A stretch of 64,000 bases of DNA from Salinisphaera sp. T31B1 (GTDB lineage: Bacteria > Pseudomonadota > Gammaproteobacteria > Nevskiales > Salinisphaeraceae). Below are positions 29,252 to 38,773 of the stretch, piece after piece. How positions within the stretch are numbered: position 1 is the stretch's first letter; every line of letters starts with the position of its first letter. The notes below the pieces were generated by a model, which ran no database searches, was not told where the DNA came from, and worked only from the letters and a program-made list of their open reading frames with translations. The stretch is from assembly GCF_040361275.1 (NCBI RefSeq), contig NZ_APNH01000005.1:124001-188000 (forward strand). The letters run 5' to 3'. The position numbers and the translations under genes are program-made.

Positions 29252-29773
29252 ATGGCGATTCTAGAGATTTTGCATTTCCCCGATCCGCGGCTCAGGGAGG
29301 CCACCAGCCCGATCTCGACATTCGATGATGCGCTATCGCGCTTTATCGACGACATGTTCGAGACCATGTACGACGCCCCGGGCGTGGGGTTGGCGGCGAC
29401 CCAGGTCGGGGATACGCGCCGCGTGGCCGTCATGGATTGCTCGGACGACAAGACTGAGCCTCTGGTGATGTGCAACCCCGAGATTCTCTGGGCCGAGGAG
29501 CTGGAGACCGTCGATGAAGGCTGCCTGTCGGTGCCGGAGCATTACGACCGGGTAAAACGCTACGCGCGTCTGCGTTTTGCCGCTCAAGACCGGCACGGCG
29601 AGCGCTATGAGATGGACGCCGAGGGCCTGCTGGCCCAGTGTGTTCAGCATGAGCTGGCTCATCTGGACGGGGGGCTGTATATCGACCAGTTGTCGCGTCT
29701 CAAGCGCGAGCGAATACGGCGCAAACTGGCCAAGGCCGCGCGTCAGTCCGAAGCTGAAAAGGCCGGCGGCTGA
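29252..29773 (+). CDS. def: Peptide deformylase
   Basis: The 173-residue enzyme has the three deformylase motifs: GVGLAATQVG (about 43-52), EGCLSVP (about 89-95, with the metal-binding cysteine) and QHELAHLDG (about 131-139, the HExxH metal site). The usual aspartate in QHExDH is alanine here, a mild departure that leaves metal ligands and the catalytic glutamate intact. It removes the formyl group from new proteins. It is followed by fmt, which makes formyl-Met-tRNA. Confidence 0.97.
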   Translation: MAILEILHFPDPRLREATSPISTFDDALSRFIDDMFETMYDAPGVGLAATQVGDTRRVAVMDCSDDKTEPLVMCNPEILWAEELETVDEGCLSVPEHYDRVKRYARLRFAAQDRHGERYEMDAEGLLAQCVQHELAHLDGGLYIDQLSRLKRERIRRKLAKAARQSEAEKAGG

Positions 29774-29782
29774 GCGAATGTG

Positions 29783-30715
29783 ATGCCCATGAATATCGTC
29801 TTTGCCGGCACTCCCGAATTCGCCGTACCGTGCCTGGAGGCCATCGCAGCCAGCGGGCATCGCCTGGTGGGTGTGCTCACCCAGCCGGATCGGCCGGCCG
29901 GCCGGGGGCGCCGTCTGGCCGCCTCACCGGTCAAGCAGCGCGCGCTTGAATTGAACGTGCCCGTACAGCAGCCGGAATCGCTCAAGAACGCGCATGCCTT
30001 TGGCGAACTCGCCGCCCTCGAGCCGGACCTGATCGTGGTCGTGGCCTATGGTCTGCTGCTGCCGAAAAAGGTGCTGGCATTACCGCAATACGGCTGCATC
30101 AATGTGCACGCCTCGCTGTTGCCGCGCTGGCGTGGGGCCGCGCCGATCGCGCGTGCCATTCTGGCCGGCGACAGCGAAACCGGTGTGACGCTCATGCAGA
30201 TGGCCGCGGGCCTGGATACCGGGCCCATGATCGTGCGTCGCGCCGTGCCCATCGACGGAGACACTACCGCCGGCACGCTGCACGACACGCTCGCCGAGGT
30301 GGGCGCGAAGGAGCTGGCGGATTTTCTGGGCCAGCTCCCGGACGGGGTGCACGCCGAGCCGCAGGACGAGTCCCAGGCCTGCTATGCCCATCGCCTGGAC
30401 AAGGCCGAGGCGGCCATCGACTGGCGTCGACGTGCCGATGAAATCGTGCGGGCGGTGCGTGCGTTCGTGCCGTGGCCGGTGGCGCATGCGCGTCTGGATG
30501 GCCAGCCGGTGCGCTTCTGGCGTGCCACAAACGCCCCGGCTACCGGCGATACAGCCGAGCCGGGTACGGTCGTTGCGGCGAGTGCGAAGGGGATCGATAT
30601 CGCCACCGGGGCCGGTACGCTGCGAATCCAGGAGCTGCAATTGCCGGGCAAGAAGCGCATGGATGCGGCCGCGGCAGTCAACGGTCGTGACTGGGTCGGT
30701 CGCCGTTTTGAATAA
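29783..30715 (+). CDS. fmt: Methionyl-tRNA formyltransferase
   Basis: The 310-residue protein starts (M)PMNIVFAGTPEFAVPCLEA and contains the formyl-transfer signature NVHASLLPRWRGAAPI (catalytic Asn and His) and MAAGLDTGPMI with the catalytic aspartate. It formylates initiator Met-tRNA using 10-formyl-THF. Three in-frame starts lie close together (GTG 29780, ATG 29783, ATG 29789); ATG 29783 is used here. It sits between def and rsmB and overlaps rsmB. Confidence 0.96.
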   Translation: MPMNIVFAGTPEFAVPCLEAIAASGHRLVGVLTQPDRPAGRGRRLAASPVKQRALELNVPVQQPESLKNAHAFGELAALEPDLIVVVAYGLLLPKKVLALPQYGCINVHASLLPRWRGAAPIARAILAGDSETGVTLMQMAAGLDTGPMIVRRAVPIDGDTTAGTLHDTLAEVGAKELADFLGQLPDGVHAEPQDESQACYAHRLDKAEAAIDWRRRADEIVRAVRAFVPWPVAHARLDGQPVRFWRATNAPATGDTAEPGTVVAASAKGIDIATGAGTLRIQELQLPGKKRMDAAAAVNGRDWVGRRFE

Positions 30716-32036
30716 ACACCGACGCCACGCGGGCAACGACATCGCCGACGGCGCGGCCTCGCGCGCCCGGGCCGCCCGGATCGTCGCTGCGGTGATGAAC
30801 GACGGGCGCAGTCTCGATGCTGCGCTTGCTGAGATCGCGGCCGATCCGGGCGCCGGCGATCGCGGGCTGGTGTCGGCCATGGCCTATGGCGTATTGCGCG
30901 ACTACCGAGCGCTGGACGCGCGGCTTGCGCCACGGCTGTCGCGCAAGCCGCAACCGCTTTTGCGCGCGCTGCTGCTGGTCGGTCTCTACCAGCTGGAGTC
31001 CATGCGGGTGCCACCGCATGCAGCCGTGCACGCCACCGTCGCGGCGAGTGCCGTGCTCAAGCTCGGCAAGGCGCGCGGCATGGTCAATGCGATTCTGCGC
31101 GGCCATCAGCGTCAGGCCGCGGCCGCGGGTAACGATGAGGCCGGCCCGGGGGTGCGCTATAGCTATCCGGATTGGCTGGTCGAACGGATTCGCACCGACT
31201 GGGGCGGCCAGTGGCCAAACGTGCTCGCCGGCGGCAATCGGCCGGCGCCCATGCACCTGCGTGCCAACGCGCGCCACGGCGATCGCTTTGTTGCCATGCG
31301 TGCGCTGGTCGAGGCCGGCCTGCACAGCGAGGCTGCCCGTGTATGCGACAGCGTGCTCACGCTCGATACGCCGATTGCCGCCGCCGAGCTGCCGGGATTC
31401 GCCGACGGGCGCATCTCGATCCAGGACGGCGCGGCGCAGCTGGCCGCCGTGCTGGTCGGCGCGCGCGACGGTGATCGGGTCCTGGATGCCTGTGCGGCGC
31501 CGGGCAACAAGAGCGCGCATCTGCTGGAGCGGGCCGATATCGATCTGTTGGCGCTGGATATCGACGCCCAACGGCTGGCTACGCTCAACCAGACGCTTGC
31601 CCGGATCGGGCATACCGCCAAGGTCGAGACGGCCGACGCCGCCCGGCCCGAGGTCTGGTGGAATGGCCGTGCTTTCGATCGCATCCTGCTGGATGCGCCG
31701 TGCAGCGGCACCGGCGTGATCCGTCGCCATCCCGATATCAAATGGCTGCGTCGGCCGGCAGATATCGCCGCGGCCGCCGAGCGCCAGCTCGCTCTGCTGG
31801 AGGCAATGTGGCCCACACTCGCGCCGGGCGGCCGGCTGGTCTATGCGACCTGTTCGATTTTGCGTGCCGAAGGCGTCGATGTGGTCGATACATTTCTCGC
31901 GCGTACGGCCGATGCGCACGAGCACGTCATCGATGCGCGCTGGGGGTTTGCCGAACGCTACGGGCGACGCATCGCGCCTGGCATGCACGGCTTCGACGGG
32001 TTTTATTACGCCGTACTCGAACGTGGCTCGGCTTGA
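30708..32036 (+). CDS. rsmB: 16S rRNA (cytosine-967-C5)-methyltransferase RsmB
   Basis: About 442 residues. An N-terminal NusB-like RNA-binding domain (RARAARIVAAVMNDG through LRALLLVGLYQLESMRVPPHAAV) is followed by a SAM methyltransferase with DACAAPGNKSAHLLE, LDAPCSGTGVIRRHPD and VYATCSILRAEG. The two cysteines are the release and nucleophile residues of RNA m5C enzymes. The start is uncertain: TTG 30708 overlaps fmt by 8 bases, while GTG 30687 gives 7 more residues. No ATG fits until 30795, inside the first helix. It follows def-fmt as usual. Confidence 0.94.
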   Translation: MNKHRRHAGNDIADGAASRARAARIVAAVMNDGRSLDAALAEIAADPGAGDRGLVSAMAYGVLRDYRALDARLAPRLSRKPQPLLRALLLVGLYQLESMRVPPHAAVHATVAASAVLKLGKARGMVNAILRGHQRQAAAAGNDEAGPGVRYSYPDWLVERIRTDWGGQWPNVLAGGNRPAPMHLRANARHGDRFVAMRALVEAGLHSEAARVCDSVLTLDTPIAAAELPGFADGRISIQDGAAQLAAVLVGARDGDRVLDACAAPGNKSAHLLERADIDLLALDIDAQRLATLNQTLARIGHTAKVETADAARPEVWWNGRAFDRILLDAPCSGTGVIRRHPDIKWLRRPADIAAAAERQLALLEAMWPTLAPGGRLVYATCSILRAEGVDVVDTFLARTADAHEHVIDARWGFAERYGRRIAPGMHGFDGFYYAVLERGSA

Positions 32037-32132
32037 CGGGCGCCGGTATTACGTAGCATTACGGAGTTGAATCGATTGCGCACAACCGCACGCTTGGTCG
32101 GGTACTGATTCATCGACCGAACTGGAGTTGTG

Positions 32133-32699
32133 ATGAGCGACGAACTCAAAGGCAAGAAGATTGCATTCTTGGCCACGAACGGTTTCGAGTACTCCGAGCT
32201 GACTCAGCCGTGGGACGAAATCAAGGCCGCAGGCGCTGATGTCGAACTGATCTCGCTCGAATCCGGCAAGATTCAGGGCGAAAGCGGCGGCGAGCCGAAG
32301 GGCGATCCGAAACCGGTCGACAAGACCGTCGATCAGGTCTCGGCCGGCGACTACAACGCACTGGTGCTGCCGGGCGGCCTGGCCAATCCGGATACGCTGC
32401 GTACCAACGACAAGGCCGTATCCTTCGTGCGCGATTTCTTCGCCCAGCACAAGCCGGTCGGGGCCATCTGCCACGCGCCGTGGGTGCTGATCGAGGCGGA
32501 TGTGGTCAACGGCCGCACGCTCACGTCGTTTCCCTCGGTACAGACCGATCTGAAAAACGCTGGTGCAACCTGGGTCGACCGCGAGGTCGTCTGCGACGAG
32601 GCGCTGGTGACCAGCCGTACCCCCGATGATCTCGACGCGTTCTGCGCCAAGATGATCGAAGAGATCGCCGAAGGCAAGCACGAAGAACAGACCACCTGA
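32133..32699 (+). CDS. DJ-1/PfpI-family protein (YhbO type)
   Basis: The 188-residue protein has the PfpI fold pattern: KKIAFLATNGFEYSEL, where the glutamate near residue 18 is conserved, YNALVLPGGLANPD, and the nucleophile elbow AICHAPWVLIEA with its cysteine at about residue 111. Members are linked to general stress and to repair of glyoxal-modified proteins or nucleotides. The ATG at 32133 follows GGAG by 5 bases. It stands alone, ended by a clear terminator. Confidence 0.92.
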   Translation: MSDELKGKKIAFLATNGFEYSELTQPWDEIKAAGADVELISLESGKIQGESGGEPKGDPKPVDKTVDQVSAGDYNALVLPGGLANPDTLRTNDKAVSFVRDFFAQHKPVGAICHAPWVLIEADVVNGRTLTSFPSVQTDLKNAGATWVDREVVCDEALVTSRTPDDLDAFCAKMIEEIAEGKHEEQTT

Positions 32700-32775
32700 T
32701 ACCGTATAGGCGTCCAGCGGCGGCAGGGACCAGGGCCAGATGCGTTGGCGCCTGGAAACTGCCCGCTATATGTCG

Positions 32776-32812
32776 ATCCGGCTCTCGTTGCAATGAGGGC
32801 CGGATTTTTTTT
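32776..32812 (+). terminator. Intrinsic terminator after the DJ-1/PfpI gene
   Basis: ATCCGGCTCTC and GAGGGCCGGAT pair (one C-to-G/A variation) around an 8-base loop and are followed by eight T residues. Confidence 0.88.
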
Positions 32813-33266
32813 GCCCGGTCGCCCGGTCTCACACCGTCCGGCGATGCACGCCAGCCGGACGCGTCGCAGCAACGCCCGGGCCGTCGGATCTGCCACGGGT
32901 ACGCGCTACGCGCCGATGCCTCCGTTCTGGTGCCGGGTGTGACGACGCACACCCGCCGGCCGAAGCCCGCCGGGGTTGAGCCTGGGTCGGCGCGGGCTCC
33001 TGGCCGGACCGTTCGTGGCATGCCGTGCGCCAGCACGTCGACCGCAGGGTAAGCGAAGACGGGATGCGACAGCGCCCGGCCCGGCGTCGCGATCGCTCGA
33101 CATTCAGCTAGCGGACATGGGCCGGGTCTGGGACGGTCCTAGAACGGACGTTCGATCCGAACGCCACGGAATCGATTCCAGGGGATCGGCGAGGGGCCCG
33201 AGGTGCCGGCACCGGCCGTACGTCGTGGCGTATTTGGCTCGCGTCGATCGGGACTCGCCGCGGAGT
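32813..33266. other. Gap between convergent genes with no recognised content
   Basis: About 450 GC-rich bases follow the terminator. No frame here has a ribosome binding site together with protein-like sequence, and no tRNA or clear structured RNA is visible. It lies between the 3' ends of the DJ-1/PfpI gene and the SIMPL gene, so promoter content is not required. It may be a decayed gene or plain spacer. Confidence 0.5.
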
Positions 33267-33977
33267 TCAGTCGTCCAGGGCGTAATCGATGGTCGTGACT
33301 ACGCGCACTTTCTTGACGTCGGGCGTATAGCTGTCCAGATCCTCGATCGAGAAATAGCCCTGCGTCGCGCTGCGTATCTGGCCGACATCGCTACCGGAGT
33401 CCTCGGCGAATTGCCGCGCGGCGGCTCGGGCATCGGCCGTGGCGGCGGCGATCATGTCGGGCTTGATGGCTTCCAGTCCGGTGAACAGGAACTCGGTACG
33501 GTAGTTGTAGTTGGGCGACAGCAGCACGCCCTGTGCGATCAGTGAACCCACCCGCGGCATGGCGTTCTTGACGGCGGAGATCTTGGCGGTGCGCACGAGC
33601 ACGGTGGCTTCGGCCGAATAGCGATCTTCCGGGCGCTGATTACCGTAGTTGTTGGCGTACTGGTCGGTGACCTGAGGGGAGGTCAGACTCACTTCCTGGG
33701 CATCGAAACCAGCGTCTCGAAGGAACGCCCGAATGACCGCTGCCTGGGTATCGACCTGTCGCTGGACGCTGTTCAGGTCGTTGCCGGTCACGGTGAAGTG
33801 CAACGGCCAGAGTGCGAGATCGGCCGGTACCTGACGTTCGGCCAGGCCCTTGACGGTGACCGTGCGGTCGGCCGATTTCCAGCTCACCGCCGCGCTGTTG
33901 AGATAGCTGCCGCCCAGCACCAGGCCGACGGCGACGAACAGGCCCAGAACGGCCGCGGCCAGAACGTTGTTGTGCAT
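33267..33977 (-). CDS. SIMPL-domain (DUF541) exported protein
   Basis: The 236-residue protein starts MHNNVLAAAVLGLFVAVGLV, an uncleaved anchor or signal segment. The SIMPL pattern follows: VTVKGLAERQVPADLALWPL, ALFLRDAGFDAQEVSLTSP-like wording, and AAARQFAEDSGSDVGQIRSATQGYFSI given by its ends AAARQFAED and QGYFSI. SIMPL (YggE-like) proteins are envelope proteins linked to oxidative stress, with unclear biochemistry. The ATG at 33977 is used rather than 34193, which lies inside hisF. It is 31 bases after hisF and may be cotranscribed. Confidence 0.87.
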   Translation of the reverse strand: MHNNVLAAAVLGLFVAVGLVLGGSYLNSAAVSWKSADRTVTVKGLAERQVPADLALWPLHFTVTGNDLNSVQRQVDTQAAVIRAFLRDAGFDAQEVSLTSPQVTDQYANNYGNQRPEDRYSAEATVLVRTAKISAVKNAMPRVGSLIAQGVLLSPNYNYRTEFLFTGLEAIKPDMIAAATADARAAARQFAEDSGSDVGQIRSATQGYFSIEDLDSYTPDVKKVRVVTTIDYALDD

Positions 33978-34008
33978 GGACCGACTCCGGTAGCGCGCCT
34001 GCAACCGG

Positions 34009-34794
34009 TCAGCGGTAGATCGGGTCTCGAACCACCACGCCGCGCTCGGCGAGAAAACCCTTGGCCTGTTGAATAGTATAGGTGCCGAAATGGAAGATCG
34101 AGGCCGCCAGTACCGCGTCGGCTGCGCCGATCTCGAGACCGTCGTGCAGATCCTCGAGGCTGCCGACACCGCCCGAGGCGATGACCGGTACATCGACCGC
34201 GTTGGAGATCGCCCGGGTCAGCTTGAGATCGAAGCCGGATTTGGTACCGTCCTTGTCCATGCTGGTCAGCAGCACTTCGCCGGCGCCCAGCCCGACGAGC
34301 TTGCGGGCCCATTCGATGGCATCGATACCGGTGGACTTGCGTCCGCCGTGGGTGAATATCTCCCAGCGCGGCGGTTCGTTCTTCTTGGCCACGTTCTTGG
34401 CGTCCAGGGCGACCACGATGCACTGAGATCCGTAGCGATAGGCGGCTTCACGTACGAAATCGGGGTTGGAGATCGCCGCGGTGTTGATCGAGACCTTGTC
34501 GGCACCGGCCGACAGCAGTCGGCGTACATCCGGCAAGGATCGCACGCCGCCGCCCACGGTCAGGGGAATGAACACTTCGCCGGCGACGCGCTCGACCACG
34601 TCCATCAGCGTACCGCGATCCTCGTGGCTGGCACTGATGTCCAGAAACACCAGTTCGTCGGCGCCCTGTTGATCGTAGCGCCGCGCGATCTCCACCGGAT
34701 CGCCGGCATCCTTGATCTCCAGGAACTTGACGCCCTTGACGACGCGGCCCTTGTCGATATCCAGGCAGGGGATGATGCGTTTGGCCAGGCTCAC
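34009..34794 (-). CDS. hisF: Imidazole glycerol phosphate synthase subunit HisF
   Basis: The 261-residue TIM barrel starts [20 protein letters not shown] and has the catalytic aspartates in CLDIDKGR (about D11) and [14 protein letters not shown] (about D131-D134). [11 protein letters not shown] binds a phosphate. HisF closes the imidazole ring using ammonia from HisH, giving IGP and AICAR. It overlaps hisA by 4 bases. Confidence 0.98.
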   Translation of the reverse strand: MSLAKRIIPCLDIDKGRVVKGVKFLEIKDAGDPVEIARRYDQQGADELVFLDISASHEDRGTLMDVVERVAGEVFIPLTVGGGVRSLPDVRRLLSAGADKVSINTAAISNPDFVREAAYRYGSQCIVVALDAKNVAKKNEPPRWEIFTHGGRKSTGIDAIEWARKLVGLGAGEVLLTSMDKDGTKSGFDLKLTRAISNAVDVPVIASGGVGSLEDLHDGLEIGAADAVLAASIFHFGTYTIQQAKGFLAERGVVVRDPIYR

Positions 34795-35549
34795 GCCGAG
34801 CCTCCGCTGCGCTGCTGGCGATAGTTGACCAGCTGGCGTGCCGCGGCGAGGTCTATCGTGCCCTCGTAGAGCGCGCGGCCGATGACCGCGCCGGCCACGC
34901 CGTCGCTGACGGCGCCGAGCAGGGCTTCGATATCGTCGATGTTGGTCACCCCGCCCGAGGCGATGACCGGAATGGTCAGTTCCGCAGCCAGGGCACGGCT
35001 GGCCTGCACGTTCACGCCCTGCATCATGCCGTCGCGGCTAATGTCGGTATGGATGATCGCGACCACGCCGTCGGCCTCGAACTGCTGGGCCAGGTCAGCC
35101 ACCGTGTGGTTGGACAGCTTGGACCAGCCGTCGGTGGCGACCATGCCGTCGCGCGCATCCAGACCGACGATGATCCGCCCGGGAAATTCGACGCCCACGT
35201 CGGCCACGAAATGCGGCTCCGAGACCGCCCGCGTACCGAGAATGACGAACTCGACGCCGCGCTCCAGATACGTCTCGATAGCGGCTTCGTCGCGGATGCC
35301 GCCGCCGACCTGAACCGGAATCCGGCCGGCCGCGGCCACGATCTCGCCGATCACCCGGTCGTTGACGGGGTAGCCAGCCTTGGCGCCGTCGAGATCGACC
35401 ACATGGATCCGGTCGGCGCCGGCTTCACACCAGCGCCGGGCCACCGCCACCGGGTCGTCGTCGAACACGGTGACGTTCTTGTCCATATCGCCCTGGCGCA
35501 GGCGTACGCACTGGCCGTTCTTGATATCGATCGCGGGGATAAGTAGCAC
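34791..35549 (-). CDS. hisA: ProFAR isomerase HisA
   Basis: The 252-residue TIM barrel begins [20 protein letters not shown], with the catalytic aspartate in AIDIKNG and the second in [26 protein letters not shown] holds the phosphate site. It isomerises ProFAR to PRFAR, the substrate of HisF-HisH. The order hisB-hisH-hisA-hisF is the usual core of his operons. It overlaps hisF by 4 bases. Confidence 0.98.
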   Translation of the reverse strand: MLLIPAIDIKNGQCVRLRQGDMDKNVTVFDDDPVAVARRWCEAGADRIHVVDLDGAKAGYPVNDRVIGEIVAAAGRIPVQVGGGIRDEAAIETYLERGVEFVILGTRAVSEPHFVADVGVEFPGRIIVGLDARDGMVATDGWSKLSNHTVADLAQQFEADGVVAIIHTDISRDGMMQGVNVQASRALAAELTIPVIASGGVTNIDDIEALLGAVSDGVAGAVIGRALYEGTIDLAAARQLVNYRQQRSGGSA

Positions 35550-35611
35550 GCCGGAATTCCTCGTCTACGGCTGGGATGAATGAGACATGCGATATGCGCA
35601 GGTCGAATGGG

Positions 35612-36256
35612 TCAGGCGCTGCCGTCCCATTCCAGGAAGTTGGCCAGCAGTTGCAGCCCTGCCGACTGACTCTTCTCAGGATGGAACTGCACGGCAAATA
35701 CGTTCTCGCGCAGGATCACCGACGCAAAGCGGACGCCGTAATCGGTCGTGCCGGCGATATGACGCTCGTCCTCGGGCACGACGTGATAGCTGTGCACGAA
35801 ATAGAACCAGCTCGCCGGGGCGATGTCTTTCCACAGCGGGTGATGCCGCTCCTGGCGTACCTGGTTCCAGCCCATGTGGGGAATCTTGCGGCGTACGCCG
35901 TCGGGCTGCTCGTCGGGGCGGGCGAAACGCACCGTATCGCCGGGGAATGCGCCCAGGCAGGCCACGCCGCCGGATTCCTCCGAATGCGCCATCAAGGCTT
36001 CGATACCCAGGCAGACGCCCATCAAGGGTTTGCTGCCGAGCTGCGAGCGGATCATGTCGTCGAGCTCGAGCCGATGCAGTTCTTCCATGCAATGGCCGAT
36101 CGCGCCGACGCCCGGCAGTACCAGACGGTCCATCTTGGCGAGCGCATCCGGGTCGAAGCTGACCTCGATCTGCTCGTCCGAGGCGACATAGCGCAGGGCC
36201 TTGGCAATCGAGTGCAGATTGCCCATTCCGTAATCGATGATACCGACGGTTGCCAT
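35612..36256 (-). CDS. hisH: Imidazole glycerol phosphate synthase glutaminase HisH
   Basis: The 214-residue class I amidotransferase starts MATVGIIDYGMGNLHSIAKA. The nucleophile cysteine is in PLMGVCLGIEALM (about residue 84), and the His and Glu of the triad are in FAVQFHPEKSQSAG near the end. It releases ammonia from glutamine for HisF. Spacing is 62 bases to hisA and 18 bases from hisB. Confidence 0.98.
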   Translation of the reverse strand: MATVGIIDYGMGNLHSIAKALRYVASDEQIEVSFDPDALAKMDRLVLPGVGAIGHCMEELHRLELDDMIRSQLGSKPLMGVCLGIEALMAHSEESGGVACLGAFPGDTVRFARPDEQPDGVRRKIPHMGWNQVRQERHHPLWKDIAPASWFYFVHSYHVVPEDERHIAGTTDYGVRFASVILRENVFAVQFHPEKSQSAGLQLLANFLEWDGSA

Positions 36257-36274
36257 AAGCTCGCTTGAAAGGTT

Positions 36275-36868
36275 TTAGAGACTGCCCTTGGTCGACGGCA
36301 TGGCCTGTCCGGCGCGCTCGTCGGCCGACACGGCCATGCGCAGCGCGCGTCCGAAGGCCTTGAAAAGCGTTTCGGCCACATGATGGGCGTTGGCGCCCTT
36401 GATTGCGTCCATGTGCAGGGTCAGCGCCCCGGCGCTGGCCAGGCCCTGGAAGAACTCGCGTACGAGCTCGACATCGAAGGTGCCGATCTTGTCGCGGGTG
36501 AATTGGGCATCGAAGAACAGGCCCGGCCGGCCCGACAGGTCTACCACCACCCGCGACAATGCTTCGTCGAGCGGCACATAGGCATGTCCATAACGCACCA
36601 GCCCGCGCTTGTCGCCCACGGCTTCGCGCAGCGCCTGGCCCAGGCAGATGCCCACATCCTCGACCGTGTGATGATCGTCGATATGCAGATCGCCGACCGC
36701 GGCCACGTCGAGATCGATCAGCCCATGACGGGCGATCTGATGCAGCATGTGGTCGAAAAACCCCACGCCGGTGTCGGCCTTGAACACGCCTTCGCCGTCC
36801 AGGTCGACGGTGACCCGGATATCGGTTTCGGCGGTCTGGCGTGCGATGGTCGCGCGTCGTGCCTTCAT
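36275..36868 (-). CDS. hisB: Imidazoleglycerol-phosphate dehydratase HisB
   Basis: A monofunctional 197-residue dehydratase: [19 protein letters not shown] at the start, [14 protein letters not shown] and [14 protein letters not shown] with metal-binding histidines, and a second set in [19 protein letters not shown] (ends GANAHH and FGRAL). No HisNB phosphatase domain is fused, unlike E. coli. The frame extends to 37207, but the ATG at 36868 is the family start. It is first of hisB-H-A-F here; hisG, hisD and hisC must lie elsewhere. Confidence 0.97.
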   Translation of the reverse strand: MKARRATIARQTAETDIRVTVDLDGEGVFKADTGVGFFDHMLHQIARHGLIDLDVAAVGDLHIDDHHTVEDVGICLGQALREAVGDKRGLVRYGHAYVPLDEALSRVVVDLSGRPGLFFDAQFTRDKIGTFDVELVREFFQGLASAGALTLHMDAIKGANAHHVAETLFKAFGRALRMAVSADERAGQAMPSTKGSL

Positions 36869-36971
36869 GGGCCTGAAATAAGCTCTGGAACACTCCGGAA
36901 CGCGGGATAATACGCCCATTGCATGGGCAACGCGAACGCATCGACGGCCGTGCCGGCCGCACCGCATGCGA

Positions 36972-37409
36972 CTAGCTCTGCAGCCAGAATGTGACCGGTC
37001 CGTCGTTGATGAGCCCGACTTGCATGTCGGCGCCGAACAGACCCTGGGCCACCGGCCTGTGGGTGGTGCGCAACGCGGTGACGAATACATCGAACAACGG
37101 GGCGGCGCGATCAGGCGGGCAGGCGGAGGAAAAACCGGGCCGGGTGCCACGACGTGTGTCCGCGGCCAGCGTGAACTGAGGTACGGCCAACACGGCCAGA
37201 CCGGCATCGATTGCGCTGCGGTTCATGCGTCCACTGGCATCGGCGAACACGCGATAGCCCAGGACCCGCTCGGCCAGTCGTTCGGCGCGGGCGGGCGTGT
37301 CGTCGGGTACGGCGGCCACGAATACGAGCAGCCCGGCGCCGATCGCGGCCTGTTCCTGATCGTCGATGGTCACCGAGGCGCGTGTGACGCGCTGGAGCAG
37401 CGCGATCAC
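36972..37409 (-). CDS. dtd: D-aminoacyl-tRNA deacylase
   Basis: The 145-residue protein, the usual Dtd length, begins [16 protein letters not shown] and has the motifs [20 protein letters not shown] and [10 protein letters not shown], whose Gly-Pro gives the D-selective pocket. The common SQFTL is PQFTL here. It removes D-amino acids mischarged on tRNAs. The GTG start at 37409 overlaps the upstream gene's TGA (GTGA), which settles the start against a longer in-frame reading. Confidence 0.95.
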   Translation of the reverse strand: MIALLQRVTRASVTIDDQEQAAIGAGLLVFVAAVPDDTPARAERLAERVLGYRVFADASGRMNRSAIDAGLAVLAVPQFTLAADTRRGTRPGFSSACPPDRAAPLFDVFVTALRTTHRPVAQGLFGADMQVGLINDGPVTFWLQS

Positions 37410-38383
37410 GACGCGTGATCGACGCCGCTGCCCTGTTCCACGCAGTTCGGGGGCCACCGCCGATGCTGGCGCAACAGGCGCTCGAAGGGCGTCGGGTCAT
37501 GTACGTGAGTGACCGCGCCGTCCATCGGAAAATGGTAGTCCACCAATCGCGAGACCCAGAACCGCAAGGCGGCCGCACGTAGCATCGCCGGCCATGCGGC
37601 CTGTTCGTCAAATGTCAGGGCGCGCCGGCGGGCATAGGCATCGATGAACGCTCGCCAGTGCGAGGCACGATAGATGCCCTCGTCGTCGAAAGCCCAGTCG
37701 TTGCAGATCACGGCCAGATCGAACAGCAGATAGTCGTGGCAGGCGTAGTAGAAATCGATGATGCCCGATACGCGATCGTCCTCGAACAGAACGTTGTCGC
37801 GGAACATGTCGGCGTGCACGACGGCTTCGGGCAATACGGAGTAGACCTGTCGCGTCTGCGTGGTCTGGTAGGCGATCTCGTCGTCGAGCAGGGCCAGGGT
37901 GTCGGCATCCAGCCGTTCGGCCAGTCGGGACCGTGCGTCCGCGATCCAGCTCAGCCCGCGCGGGTTGGCCTGGCGCTGGTCGAATGAACGCACCGCCCGA
38001 TGCATTTCCGCGACGACGCCGCCCAGCGACGCACACTGGCGCGGTGAAGGCGCAATGACGCTGGCCCCGGCCAGCCGGTAGACCAGTGCCGCCGGCCGGT
38101 CACGGACCCGGCTCAGGAAACCGCCATCGTTGCGGGCCACCGGGTGTGCGCCCGGCACGCCATGACCCGCGAGGTGGTCCATCAGCTGCATGAAGAACGG
38201 CAGCGAGCCGGTATCCATCTGCTCGAACAGGGTCAGCACCCAGCGGCCCGAACTGGTATCGACGAAGTAATTCGTGTTCGTAATGCCGGCCGCGATCGCG
38301 CGATGGCCTTCCAGCTCGCCGATGGAATAGTCGGCCAGCAGCGCGGCGAGGTCCTGTTCGTCGACGCGCGTATAAACCGACAT
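37406..38383 (-). CDS. thrB: Homoserine kinase, APH-fold type (ThrB2)
   Basis: The 325-residue protein belongs to the aminoglycoside-phosphotransferase-like homoserine kinases of pseudomonads rather than the GHMP type. Motifs are [22 protein letters not shown] (ends GITNTNYFV and LTLFE), [16 protein letters not shown] with the catalytic HxDxxxxN, and [19 protein letters not shown] with the Mg-binding aspartate. It phosphorylates homoserine in threonine synthesis. Its ATG overlaps the TPR gene's stop by one base (TGATG), and its TGA overlaps the dtd start. Confidence 0.93.
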   Translation of the reverse strand: MSVYTRVDEQDLAALLADYSIGELEGHRAIAAGITNTNYFVDTSSGRWVLTLFEQMDTGSLPFFMQLMDHLAGHGVPGAHPVARNDGGFLSRVRDRPAALVYRLAGASVIAPSPRQCASLGGVVAEMHRAVRSFDQRQANPRGLSWIADARSRLAERLDADTLALLDDEIAYQTTQTRQVYSVLPEAVVHADMFRDNVLFEDDRVSGIIDFYYACHDYLLFDLAVICNDWAFDDEGIYRASHWRAFIDAYARRRALTFDEQAAWPAMLRAAALRFWVSRLVDYHFPMDGAVTHVHDPTPFERLLRQHRRWPPNCVEQGSGVDHAS

Positions 38384-38727
38384 CAGGGGGCATCCGCTGT
38401 GTCGCGAGACCCGCCCTGCTTGGCGGCCCGGCGCAGGAACACCTGCATTTCTCGTGCCGCCTGATTGTCCCCGCGCGCTTCGGCCACGGTGATCCCATGT
38501 TCGAGCGCGTCGATCGCCGGCTCGACCTGGCCGCTGTCCAGCAGCGCCTTGCCGTAGAGTTTCCAGGCTGCGGAATAGTCCGGGTCCAGGGCGACCGCTT
38601 CGCCGAGATGCTCGGCCGCCGCGGCGTGCTCGCCTTCCTTGGCCAGCAGTTCGCCGAGCGAAAAACGCAGCAGCGCGTTGTCCTGGCCGCCGGCGAGCAT
38701 GTCTTGGAGTCGCTGTTTCATGTCCAT
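38383..38727 (-). CDS. Small tetratricopeptide-repeat protein
   Basis: The 114-residue protein has about two TPR units: LLRFSLGELLAKEGEHAAAAEHLGEAVALDP (from LLRFS to ALDP) and SAAWKLYGKALLDSGQVEPAIDALEHGI (from SAAWK to EHGI). It is probably a soluble protein-protein adaptor. The start is the ATG at 38727, giving MDMKQRLQDML. It sits between trkH and thrB and is coupled to thrB by TGATG. No specific function can be assigned. Confidence 0.82.
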   Translation of the reverse strand: MDMKQRLQDMLAGGQDNALLRFSLGELLAKEGEHAAAAEHLGEAVALDPDYSAAWKLYGKALLDSGQVEPAIDALEHGITVAEARGDNQAAREMQVFLRRAAKQGGSRDTADAP

Positions 38728-38773
38728 GCCGCGCAGTGTAACCGAGCCGGGCAGTGGCCCGGCCATCACCGGA

